NCBI RefSeq assembly: GCF_028867935.1
Contig: NZ_JAPQNS010000017.1
Span: forward strand, 88,512 to 152,511
Source: Flavobacterium sp. SUN052
Lineage (GTDB): Bacteria; Bacteroidota; Bacteroidia; Flavobacteriales; Flavobacteriaceae
Direction: 5' to 3'
DNA: 64,000 nt
Of this stretch, positions 7,470-15,428 are shown one piece after another. Position 1 is the stretch's first letter. Every line of letters begins with the position of its first letter. The notes below the pieces were generated by a model that worked only from the letters and a program-made list of their open reading frames with translations, was not told where the DNA came from and did not search any database. The position numbers and the translations under genes are program-made.

Positions 7470-8435
7470 TCAACCGTTTAACTGACGAACGGCATATCCA
7501 AAACCAGATGCACCGAAGCCATTTCCATTATAGAACATGACCCACTGATCTTTGTTTTGTACAATATGGCAATAATCCATCATCATCGAGTCCCACCCGT
7601 CAATAGAACGCTCAATTCCTGCATCCGCATCCCGGCGTTCCCACGTGATACCGTCTTTCGATTCGGCATAACCAATCCGGTAACTCTGGCTTACGTCGGT
7701 ACGGTAATTTACGGAGTTGCGGTACGAGAAATACATTTTATACAAGCCATTTTCTTTGTAGACGGTTGGCCGACCAATTGCATCCGTAAATTCATCGTAC
7801 CCAACGCACACCTGCCCCGTCCGGTTCCAATGAATACCATCAGCCGATTCGGCATATTTTACATCGTAAAACGGCTCGGGGTGATTGTTGATAATCTCAA
7901 TTTTGGTGCACGACAAATACCACATCCGCCACAGAATACTCCCGTCGGCTTGTTCTTCGCGCATTACACACGGCTGTGCTACCCACACCTGATCGAACAT
8001 ATACCGGTCGAGCAGTGGCCCATCGAACGCACGCTGGAAGGTGAGGCCGCCATCGCGGCTAATAGCCAGGCCAATACCGAGCCGATAGAACGTAGTTTCA
8101 CTTTTGTTCCAGCCCGTATAATAAAGCCAGATGTCGGTGCCACCCTGCTCATTCGGAACGGGTAGAAACCACGAGGGCATCGTTCCGGTTTCGTCGAACA
8201 TGCCAACCGCGCCTTTACTTAGGCTAGGTTTATCATGTACGTATAAAACGTTTGTTAGATCATTGGCATCGAGTTCAACAAATGAAGTCGACGAGGCACT
8301 ATTTTCGTCGCGGGTAGCGAAATAAACCCGTAGCCGATCATTGTCGAGCGGGTAACCGAAAGGCACCTGAGCATGGGTGCGGCTGAACGGTTGAGAACCG
8401 TCGGGCTTAAAAATTACTCCTTTTTTAGTCCACAT
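7470..8435 (-). CDS. Five-bladed beta-propeller glycosidase-like protein
   Basis: This 321-residue protein has repeated aromatic motifs of the GH32/43/130 propeller type: YAESKDGITW and YAESADGIHW blades, WVAQPCV, and the end WVMFYNGNGFG. There is no signal peptide, which suggests a cytoplasmic role. The N-terminal MWTKKGVIF and the FGYPLDNDRLRVYFATRD segment are common in proteins found in polysaccharide clusters. Its first 11 bases overlap the end of the GT39-like gene, so the pair is cotranscribed. It may trim or phosphorolyse a glycan intermediate; the catalytic acids cannot be fixed by eye. Confidence 0.6.
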   Translation of the reverse strand: MWTKKGVIFKPDGSQPFSRTHAQVPFGYPLDNDRLRVYFATRDENSASSTSFVELDANDLTNVLYVHDKPSLSKGAVGMFDETGTMPSWFLPVPNEQGGTDIWLYYTGWNKSETTFYRLGIGLAISRDGGLTFQRAFDGPLLDRYMFDQVWVAQPCVMREEQADGSILWRMWYLSCTKIEIINNHPEPFYDVKYAESADGIHWNRTGQVCVGYDEFTDAIGRPTVYKENGLYKMYFSYRNSVNYRTDVSQSYRIGYAESKDGITWERRDADAGIERSIDGWDSMMMDYCHIVQNKDQWVMFYNGNGFGASGFGYAVRQLNG

Positions 8436-10086
8436 AATTTAGTCTGTCTTTCCGCACATACAGGCGGGCATCATTGTACAACCCCATGTATTTGTAGTGA
8501 GCTTGTACAAAAGCCGCCAGCGGTTTAATAATTTCATGCCCCTGCGTTTTTCGGTCCATGATCCAGTGACTCTGACTACCCACCGCATCAACAAAAACGG
8601 GGGGAACGGAGCGCAAAAAATCCTTTAAGTACCGTTGCTGATAAACGGGCGTCATCGGGCTTTCGAACACACAACGTTCTGAGTGGTTCTCAGCTGTACC
8701 CTGAGTCATTTTTGCGCTTACGTAGTAATCGCACCGCCATCCCCAAACCACCAGGGGCTCTCCCGTTTTTGCGTACTTTCTGATTTGCTGAACAATGGGC
8801 GGTTGAGGGGTAGAAAAGCCCGCCATATTGTTCGGATAGAAATTGAGTGGGATATTCCGAGCGTAATTCAACGCGCCCTTCCCTACAATTAAACTTAAAA
8901 AGAGAAGCGTTACCACTATGGGAACCCACTGACTAATGGCCGTCCCTGAAGACATCATACCTATTCTCCATCCTAAAGCCAGCAGTAAGAACACAGGGCC
9001 GACCATAAAAAAGAAGTAGTGCACGAATTCGGTACCGGTTCGGGTGACGGCATAAAAAGCAGCCAGCAACGAGAAACCAATAAAACTTAAACGTACCGCC
9101 CACTGGCCCGACACTACCGAACGGCGGGGCACCGCAAGGTATCGAACTACAGCCGCGATCGTTAGTACGGCACTAAATGTTAATAACCAGCCGAATTCTT
9201 CTCCCTTTGCCATATGGCGGGGGAAGTTCAGGATATTCTGCCAGTGATTGGTATTACCGCCATAGCGAAGGTTGCCTTCAATATAAAATAACCAGAAGTC
9301 ATTGTATAACCCATTAAGCCACGCTATTGCGATGAATGCTGCCGGTATAATCAGCGCGCCTATGCCCAGAATAACCAGTCGACTTAGTTTAGGGGGTAAT
9401 GCTACAGGTTGTTTTATTATGCTGATAGCCGTAAAGAGCCCTAACACAGCAGCTACTGGAGCTCCTTGAATTTTACCCAATGGCACCATACCAAGTAGCA
9501 GACCCAACAAAAAAAGTGTCGTATAAGCAGGGTGAGTGTTGGTATCAATCTTTGAAAAAAGCCAGGTTCCCAGTGAGAGCAAGAAGAGGGGCACCAACTC
9601 ACTGCAATAACTGAGCAGATCTCCGCTTTGAGTCAATCCTAATGTAAACAATATGGGCAGTAAAGCCAGGCGTGCTGGCAGTTGACCAAACCATCGTTGT
9701 GCAGCTTTGTATAAAAAAAGTAAGCTTAGCGCAATGAGACCGAAAGCAAGAAGCCGGGCTGAAATATAATTGTAGGATAAGCCAAGCCAGGAAGGCAAAA
9801 TGAGTGCGTAGCTATCTAATGGGCCAATGGTTGTGCCATCAACGGAGCGGAAATAAACAGGGTCAACGGCGAGGGTATGCCCCTGAGTGATCATCTGACT
9901 TTCGTCGGGATTGATTTCGCGGTTGTAAACAAGGGTAGGTAAGCGTAGTATGAATAGTGTGCCGAGTGATAAAGCCAACAGTACACTATCGCTGATGCGC
10001 GTGCGTAATGTCACCCAGATTAGCCCAAAACAGAGCAGGCAACAAAGAAGCCAGTAAAAAACAGGAAACGTATCGAAACGAAGCAT
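8425..10086 (-). CDS. GT39/GT83-like polytopic membrane glycosyltransferase
   Basis: The 553-residue protein has about 11-12 hydrophobic helices in the first 410 residues and a periplasmic C-terminal domain of about 140 residues. The first external loop holds the acidic pair of the motif NPDESQM near residue 60, as in ArnT/PMT-type enzymes that take sugar from polyprenyl phosphate. The DPM1-like GT2 in the same block could make that donor. It begins the transcription unit that includes the overlapping propeller gene. The acceptor is unknown. Confidence 0.75.
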   Translation of the reverse strand: MLRFDTFPVFYWLLCCLLCFGLIWVTLRTRISDSVLLALSLGTLFILRLPTLVYNREINPDESQMITQGHTLAVDPVYFRSVDGTTIGPLDSYALILPSWLGLSYNYISARLLAFGLIALSLLFLYKAAQRWFGQLPARLALLPILFTLGLTQSGDLLSYCSELVPLFLLSLGTWLFSKIDTNTHPAYTTLFLLGLLLGMVPLGKIQGAPVAAVLGLFTAISIIKQPVALPPKLSRLVILGIGALIIPAAFIAIAWLNGLYNDFWLFYIEGNLRYGGNTNHWQNILNFPRHMAKGEEFGWLLTFSAVLTIAAVVRYLAVPRRSVVSGQWAVRLSFIGFSLLAAFYAVTRTGTEFVHYFFFMVGPVFLLLALGWRIGMMSSGTAISQWVPIVVTLLFLSLIVGKGALNYARNIPLNFYPNNMAGFSTPQPPIVQQIRKYAKTGEPLVVWGWRCDYYVSAKMTQGTAENHSERCVFESPMTPVYQQRYLKDFLRSVPPVFVDAVGSQSHWIMDRKTQGHEIIKPLAAFVQAHYKYMGLYNDARLYVRKDRLNYVD

Positions 10087-10297
10087 TTAAAAATTTGGAA
10101 TGGCCGGGATCTGGCAACTCCGCCAGCAATTTGCTGACGTACTTAAGCAACATACGTAACGGGCACTTTTGCAATTTTTAATTTTCGTTCAACTATCTGT
10201 TTCATCAAACCGCACGTGATACCATAAGTAATCCATCGCCATTCTACTATTTGCTTCTATGTATCATTGCGGTTGATGTAAGTGGATAAGGGAAACG

Positions 10298-10327
10298 AAA
10301 AAGGCGGGTCGTAAACCCGCCTTTTCG
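10298..10327 (-). terminator. Terminator of the epimerase gene
   Basis: AAAAGGCGGGT and AACCCGCCTTTT form a strong hairpin with A and T tracts, lying 3' of the minus-strand epimerase and upstream of the GT39 gene. Confidence 0.8.
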
Positions 10328-10329
10328 TG

Positions 10330-11403
10330 TTATTTAGTAACGGCTAAGCGGGCAACCATACTATCGTGAATCTCAACCATTGTTTCTTTGAGATCGTAGC
10401 TCCAGTTCCAGCCGGGATAGTGCTCCTTAAACTTATTCAGGTTCGACACATACCAGATGTGATCACCAATGCGGTTTGTTTCGGAGTATTGGTAATTCAT
10501 TGTGTTACCCGAAATTTCTTCACACAGTGCAATGGCCTCAATCATTGAGCAATTGGCATGACGACCACCACCCGCATTATACACCTCGCCCATCCGTGGG
10601 TTTTGGTAATAGTGCCAAAACATGTTCACTAGGTCGTGGCTGTGAATATTGTCGCGAACCTGCTTGCCTTTATACCCAAAAATGGTGTATTGCGTACCAG
10701 TGATAGCACACTTCATGAGATAACTCAGGAAGCCGTGCAATTGAGCGCCTGAGTGATTAGGACCGGTCAAGCAACCACCCCTGAACACGCCTGTTTTCAT
10801 CCCGAAATACCGGCCATATTCCTGCACCAGAATGTCAGCTGCCACTTTTGAGGCACCAAACAGGGAATGCTTTGTGTGGTCGATACTCATGTGCTCGTCG
10901 ATACCATCCTTGAAATAAGGGTGGTTCTCATCGATTTCCCAACGTGTTTCCGTTTCGATCAGCGGCAAGTAGTTCGGGTTATCACCATACACTTTGTTTG
11001 TGGAGGTGAAAATGAATACCGCATCGGGGCAATGCTGACGGGTCATTTCGAGCAGGTTCAGCGTACCGTTGGCGTTTACCGTAAAGTCGGTGAAGGGTTC
11101 GCGGGCAGCCCAATCGTGCGATGGTTGTGCCGCTGCATGAACGATCATTTTAATATCCGTACCGAATTCCCGAAAAATCGGGTCCAATTCTGATACCTCG
11201 CGAATGTCAGCAGAGCGGTGTGTGTAGTTGGAATAAGCATCGGCAAGACGATTCCGGTTCCACTCGGTCGACCCATCGGTGCCGAAGAAATACTGCCGCA
11301 TATTGTTGTCGATTCCAACAACTAAATCGAATTTATCTGAGAAAAACGCAACTGACTCGCTTCCGATCAGGCCAGCCGAACCTGTAACTAATGCAACATT
11401 CAT
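10330..11403 (-). CDS. NAD-dependent nucleotide-sugar epimerase (CDP-paratose/tyvelose epimerase-like)
   Basis: This 357-residue extended SDR starts with the NAD-binding loop GSAGLIGSE at residues 8-16. The Ser/Thr element is [10 protein letters not shown]. The usual YxxxK dyad reads F-G-A-S-K, with Phe in place of the catalytic Tyr. The segments [18 protein letters not shown] and [13 protein letters not shown] are typical of CDP-paratose 2-epimerase-like enzymes of Gram-negative polysaccharide clusters. It most likely converts a nucleotide sugar for the surface glycan made by the neighbouring transferases. It has its own terminator and is separated from the GT39 gene by 243 bases, so it is probably a separate unit. 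Confidence 0.8.
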   Translation of the reverse strand: MNVALVTGSAGLIGSESVAFFSDKFDLVVGIDNNMRQYFFGTDGSTEWNRNRLADAYSNYTHRSADIREVSELDPIFREFGTDIKMIVHAAAQPSHDWAAREPFTDFTVNANGTLNLLEMTRQHCPDAVFIFTSTNKVYGDNPNYLPLIETETRWEIDENHPYFKDGIDEHMSIDHTKHSLFGASKVAADILVQEYGRYFGMKTGVFRGGCLTGPNHSGAQLHGFLSYLMKCAITGTQYTIFGYKGKQVRDNIHSHDLVNMFWHYYQNPRMGEVYNAGGGRHANCSMIEAIALCEEISGNTMNYQYSETNRIGDHIWYVSNLNKFKEHYPGWNWSYDLKETMVEIHDSMVARLAVTK

Positions 11404-11648
11404 ATCAACTGAGGAATACTCTCGATTAGTTTATGCCGAAAAAATCCAATTTGGCTCTTGTTTCGACACCTCAAAATTAACGGAAAAAAGTTATCTCTGC
11501 TTAACCCTTATCCAACGGTTTGAAGTAAAGCTGAAATAAGTTGAAAGTAGAATCCTCCGTTTCTAAAAAATAGTCAATTTTTACACGTCTCGGTTATACA
11601 TTTACCCACTAGCCTTTTACAATAAAAAATACCACTCATTATTTTATC

Positions 11649-12512
11649 ATGTCACTAATAAAGCCAATTCAGCAGGCCGATGCGTTGCTGGCCGATATTG
11701 AATCAGTACGTCATTCGTCGGAATCTTCGGACAAGTCTCCTCTACATATCTGGTGGCTCGGCCAAAGTGGTTTTCTTATTCAGTATCAGGGCAAACACTT
11801 ACTTTTTGACCCCTATTTGTCCGATTCTCTGACGACTAAATATGCACAAACCGATAAACCACACACCCGAATCTCGGAGCTTGTTGTTGATCCGGCGCTA
11901 CTGCCCGAAATCAATATTGTCACGTCGAGTCATAATCATACCGACCATTTAGACGCTGAAACGCTAATCCCTATTCTAGCCAAGAACCCTGGTGTTCAGT
12001 TAATTTTTCCAGAAGCGAATCGAGCGTTTGTGGCCAACCGGCTGGGTCTCCCCCTCGATTCGACAACCCTTATTGGCATGATTGATGGACAAACGCTGGA
12101 TGTGGACGATTTTCGGTTCCACGGGGTATCGGCAGCGCACAATGAGGTGGAACGCGACAACCTCGGCCAACCAAAGTTTATGGGTTTTGTAGTGAACGTA
12201 GGCCCCTACACGCTTTATCACTCCGGCGATACGCTTTGGTACCACAGCATGGTCAAGATACTGAAAGGATTCAATATCGATGTCGCGTTTCTGCCAATTA
12301 ACGGCAACAAACCCGAACGGCGCGTGGCAGGCAACCTCAACCCCAACGAAGCCGCCCACCTAGGTGTAGCTATTGATGCCAAACTCGTAATACCGCATCA
12401 CTACGATTTATTCGCTTTCAATACGGCAGATCCAGCTGATTTTGTGAGGGCTTGCGAACAGTACCAAACACCTTACCGAGTAATGCAGTTGGGAGAGCGA
12501 TTTAGCCTTTGA
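11649..12512 (+). CDS. MBL-fold metallohydrolase (UlaG-like)
   Basis: The 287-residue protein carries the dinuclear metal motif HNHTDH (H95, H97, D99, H100) and later ligands in SAAHNE, YHSGDT and PHHYDLF. The WWLGQSGFLIQYQG opening is characteristic of the UlaG/L-ascorbate-6-phosphate lactonase branch. It is cytoplasmic and transcribed alone. A sugar-lactone or phosphodiester substrate is likely, but its neighbours do not point to one. It ends two bases before the convergent TPR gene. Confidence 0.85.
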   Translation: MSLIKPIQQADALLADIESVRHSSESSDKSPLHIWWLGQSGFLIQYQGKHLLFDPYLSDSLTTKYAQTDKPHTRISELVVDPALLPEINIVTSSHNHTDHLDAETLIPILAKNPGVQLIFPEANRAFVANRLGLPLDSTTLIGMIDGQTLDVDDFRFHGVSAAHNEVERDNLGQPKFMGFVVNVGPYTLYHSGDTLWYHSMVKILKGFNIDVAFLPINGNKPERRVAGNLNPNEAAHLGVAIDAKLVIPHHYDLFAFNTADPADFVRACEQYQTPYRVMQLGERFSL

Positions 12513-12514
12513 GA

Positions 12515-13387
12515 TTACTGTTTCAAAGCTTCCTCAATATCCTGTTCGGTTACCGGATTCGTATAATCTTCGGGTTGGGTAATACCTTTCACCCGGTTGG
12601 CTTGCCAAAAAAACAGGGCATCCTGAAATGTCCGTTTGGCATCGGTGGTGCGCCCCTGTTGTAGATAAGCTTTTCCCGTGTAATAAAGGGCAAGGGGACT
12701 TTCTGATGTACTGTTTTTCTGAGCCGCTTCCAAATCGACTAAAGCTTTATCGGGCTGATTCAACGCCAAATAGCTAATAGCCCGAGTAACATAGTGCTTG
12801 TAGTTCACCCATTCAGAGCCATGCTTTTTGGCCAGCGAATCAATTCCCTTACTGAATTGCTTGACCGCTTCGGCATGATTTCCCATCCCCCGATAGCAAA
12901 TTCCTTTGTGGTAACTGATGGGCGAAATGCCGTCTGAATCATCAAAATCAGGCGTTAGGGCATCAAAAGCTTCCAGATGGCGGAGTGCTCGCGGATAATC
13001 GCGAAACGTCATCATGTATGTCCAGGCAGCGTCGCGGTGCTGCTTCGGATCAAGCTCAGTACTTTTTTCAAGAAGCTGCACACCCTTCTCGTAGTCCTGT
13101 TGGCGCATGTAATGAAACGACATCTCTCTGCTCATCCGGGCTTCCATCTGAAGGGAGTCCTGACGGTTTTGTACGCTGCCAGTAAGCGTACGTTGGCGGA
13201 ACGGGACTAGCCATCGCTGGTTTGGCCGGGAAAGAAGCCGTCCGTTGATAACCCCCATAAAATTATTGTTTTTAAGCCGGTTAATTGACAACACTGAAGC
13301 AATATCAATCAGTTTATCCCCACCAAATTGAGCCCTACCTGTTAAGGACAACACGGTGCAAACAAGTATAAGCAGGAGCGTTTTCAT
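12515..13387 (-). CDS. Secreted TPR-repeat protein
   Basis: The product has 290 residues. A Sec signal peptide covers residues 1-19 (cleavage after GRAQ likely). At least four TPR units follow from about residue 85 to 260, such as DYEKGVQLLEKSTELDP and QPDKALVDLEAAQ, so it is probably a periplasmic scaffold. It overlaps the upstream gene by one base (stop/start sharing), forming a two-gene unit. Function unknown. Confidence 0.75.
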   Translation of the reverse strand: MKTLLLILVCTVLSLTGRAQFGGDKLIDIASVLSINRLKNNNFMGVINGRLLSRPNQRWLVPFRQRTLTGSVQNRQDSLQMEARMSREMSFHYMRQQDYEKGVQLLEKSTELDPKQHRDAAWTYMMTFRDYPRALRHLEAFDALTPDFDDSDGISPISYHKGICYRGMGNHAEAVKQFSKGIDSLAKKHGSEWVNYKHYVTRAISYLALNQPDKALVDLEAAQKNSTSESPLALYYTGKAYLQQGRTTDAKRTFQDALFFWQANRVKGITQPEDYTNPVTEQDIEEALKQ

Positions 13388-14472
13388 TAGAATATATCCG
13401 TTATCCGTCCATCAGTGAGCCGAATTGTGAAGGAAACAAGCCGGTCATAGTCTTCTTGTTTACCAAGCAAACTAACGGGTAATTGCTCACGGCTAATGCG
13501 TTTTATCTGATCCGTTATTCGTTGGTCAAACGAGCGATTGCAGTAGTTCTCGTCAACTTGCTTCATATCGACAGGGCCTTTTTCGCCCACACAATTTAGC
13601 AAAAACGAGACAAATATTAAGCCCGACTCGGCAGGTACATCTGTCGCTTTATACTGCTGTTGGAACATGCCTAATAGCTTTGCCTGTTTATCGCCAAGCG
13701 ACCAGAAAACATAGTTTTGATTGCGTTCAAAACAATTAGTACATACCTGAAAATCGGTTGGCTGAAGCATTTCATTAGCCCCAAACATGCGTACCCACCG
13801 TAGTGTTTCTACTCCTACGTTTGGCTGAAGTGCCGCTCCCCCAAAACCACCTAACAGTTTGAATACGCCGACTTCGCTACTCATTACCTGCCAAAACGTT
13901 CGGATATTTCCCTCGCGGCTATGCGCACTTCCCCGGATCACCAAAAACGCCGATTCTTCCATTTTCAGTACGTCGATGTAATGCACGGTCTGTTTACCTG
14001 TTCGGCGGTTGCGAACAGCCACACGTCCATCGGCAGCAATGAGATACTGCACACTGTCGGACTGCCAAACGGCACCAGCCGACCGTTGCCCCACCAACCG
14101 TTCCCAGACCGTTTCACGCGAAATTGGCACGGCTTTATAGCGTCGGAACACCATCGGTTGTACTCGGCCGATGCGTAGAACATCTCTGTTTAATGAGACC
14201 AGTTCAGGTGCGTAATGCGTTGTATCTAACCGTAACACAGAGCCCTCCATAGCCCACCTGCCTGTGCGTGGCGCTTCCGATTCATCGACCAAACCTAATT
14301 GCCACGTGCTATCCGGGTTGAAATCCATGTAAGCAGGCAGCGGGCAATACGAATTACTATCCCACTCCGTGTGTACACCAATCCAACGACCAGTGAGTGA
14401 CTGGTTTTGGCCACGAAGCGCGAATGAATAAAAAAGCGAAAGTGCGAGTGTTAAGGTGGAGATAAAGCGCAT
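13387..14472 (-). CDS. Secreted protein with TonB-C-like tail, unknown function
   Basis: The 361-residue product starts with a Sec signal peptide (residues 1-20, then QNQSLTGRW). Residues 22-110 resemble lipocalin-type domains of Bacteroidota (TGRWIGVH, TGRWAMEG). The last 90 residues (VSFLLNCVGEKGPVDMKQVD and on to FTIRLTDG) look like the TonB C-terminal/energy-transducer fold seen in secreted Bacteroidota proteins. It is cotranscribed with the TPR gene. I cannot name the family. Confidence 0.65.
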   Translation of the reverse strand: MRFISTLTLALSLFYSFALRGQNQSLTGRWIGVHTEWDSNSYCPLPAYMDFNPDSTWQLGLVDESEAPRTGRWAMEGSVLRLDTTHYAPELVSLNRDVLRIGRVQPMVFRRYKAVPISRETVWERLVGQRSAGAVWQSDSVQYLIAADGRVAVRNRRTGKQTVHYIDVLKMEESAFLVIRGSAHSREGNIRTFWQVMSSEVGVFKLLGGFGGAALQPNVGVETLRWVRMFGANEMLQPTDFQVCTNCFERNQNYVFWSLGDKQAKLLGMFQQQYKATDVPAESGLIFVSFLLNCVGEKGPVDMKQVDENYCNRSFDQRITDQIKRISREQLPVSLLGKQEDYDRLVSFTIRLTDGRITDIF

Positions 14473-14548
14473 AATCAGACGTTGTTCGACCTATGCTTTT
14501 CAGCGCAGTTGAGCACCGATACTAGTCAACGTAAACAACTCTCCAAAG

Positions 14549-14650
14549 TTATGCTAAGCTTTTCCAAATCGTATCATAGACATCAACCGCCGACACACTT
14601 CCTGAACCCAATACCCACCCCTTACCCATCAATACCGGGTGGTATTCGGG
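14549..14650 (-). pseudogene. Remnant second copy of the eboF 3' tail
   Basis: Read on the minus strand, this stretch translates in one open frame as PEYHPVLMGKG, then SGSVSAVDVYDTIWKSLA and a TAA stop at 14549-14551. The C-terminus of the intact eboF gene is PEYHPVLIGNG, SVSAVDVYGTIWKTL. The DNA of 14560-14650 aligns with 15435-15519 with one six-base gap; the last 23 bases are identical and 38 of the first 44 match. No upstream part of eboF is present: homology stops at PEYHP. It lies upstream of the MNT/HEPN pair, so the toxin-antitoxin cassette is bracketed by two eboF tails in the same orientation. Confidence 0.85.
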
Positions 14651-14697
14651 AAATGAAACTGCCCTTTTTTTGTACCTTAGCATTTAAACAAAAGAAA

Positions 14698-15033
14698 ATG
14701 AATCCAGGAAGCACGAGCCATTTCAGGCAAATAGCCAGCGAATTCAAACAGGAATTACGATCAATCTATGGCGACGGCCTGGCTGATCTCATACTGTTTG
14801 GCTCGTACGCACGGGGTGATTTTCATACCGAATCGGATATAGATTTTGCCATTGTGTTAAAAGACCCCAACACTCGTGCTGCTGCTGAAATTTTCCGACT
14901 GGCTCCACTCAGCGCTGAACTTAGCCTTAAATATGGGATGATCGTATCTATTCTACCAGTTTCTGAGAGAAAATTGAAAACGTCTGGCCAAGGGGTTTAT
15001 GAAGCTATCCGAAACGAGGGAATTAGGTTATGA
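14698..15033 (+). CDS. MNT-type minimal nucleotidyltransferase (antitoxin of a HEPN/MNT pair)
   Basis: The 111-residue protein has the signature GSYARG (residues 35-40) followed by SDID with D47 and D49, the Mg-binding pair of pol-beta-like nucleotidyltransferases. In HEPN/MNT modules this protein neutralises the HEPN RNase, in known cases by AMPylating it. The frame is open back to 14482, but that part is the eboF remnant read in reverse; a candidate -7 box (TACCTTAG, near 14672) supports the start at 14698. Its stop overlaps the next start by four bases (ATGA). The pair sits between duplicated eboF tails, which suggests it arrived as a cassette. Confidence 0.85.
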   Translation: MNPGSTSHFRQIASEFKQELRSIYGDGLADLILFGSYARGDFHTESDIDFAIVLKDPNTRAAAEIFRLAPLSAELSLKYGMIVSILPVSERKLKTSGQGVYEAIRNEGIRL

Positions 15034-15428
15034 GTAAACTTTATGAAGCGCAACAGGCTATTGAAAGAGCTGAAGATACGCTACAGGAAGCAGTTTATAA
15101 TTTAGAGGGAGGTTTTCCAATAGCAGCTGCCAATCGGTCTTATTATGCTATCTATTACTGTCTGACAGCCCTCCTTTACACTGAAGAAGTACAAACTAAG
15201 ACTCATTCGGGCGCCCAAAACAAATTTCATGAGTTATTTATTCGTACAAATAGATTTCCACGCGAAACGGTTCATTGGGTACAAACAGCCTTCCAACTCC
15301 GTCAATCAGGAGATTATGATTTGGAATCTGACATTACAGAAGAGGAAGGCCGACGATCTTTAAATTATTCTCGCCAGTTTTATGCCTTAACGAAAGCCTA
15401 TCTGGACGAGCTCATAAAGCCCCAGTAG
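15030..15428 (+). CDS. HEPN-domain protein (toxin of a HEPN/MNT pair)
   Basis: This 132-residue all-helical protein has the HEPN pattern AANRSYYAIYY at residues 33-43, but the RNase motif R-x(4-6)-H is incomplete: R36 is kept and positions 41-43 are Ile, Tyr, Tyr with no His. It may be a variant or an inactive HEPN. It is coupled to the MNT gene by an ATGA overlap. Its last 17 bases overlap the 3' end of the convergent eboF gene, so the final codons of eboF are read from the antisense of this gene. Confidence 0.8.
   Translation: MSKLYEAQQAIERAEDTLQEAVYNLEGGFPIAAANRSYYAIYYCLTALLYTEEVQTKTHSGAQNKFHELFIRTNRFPRETVHWVQTAFQLRQSGDYDLESDITEEEGRRSLNYSRQFYALTKAYLDELIKPQ

Noticed and set aside
14482..14697. 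N-terminal extension of the MNT protein
   Set aside because: This part is the reverse of the eboF tail remnant; a -7 promoter box and the conserved fold place the start at 14698.
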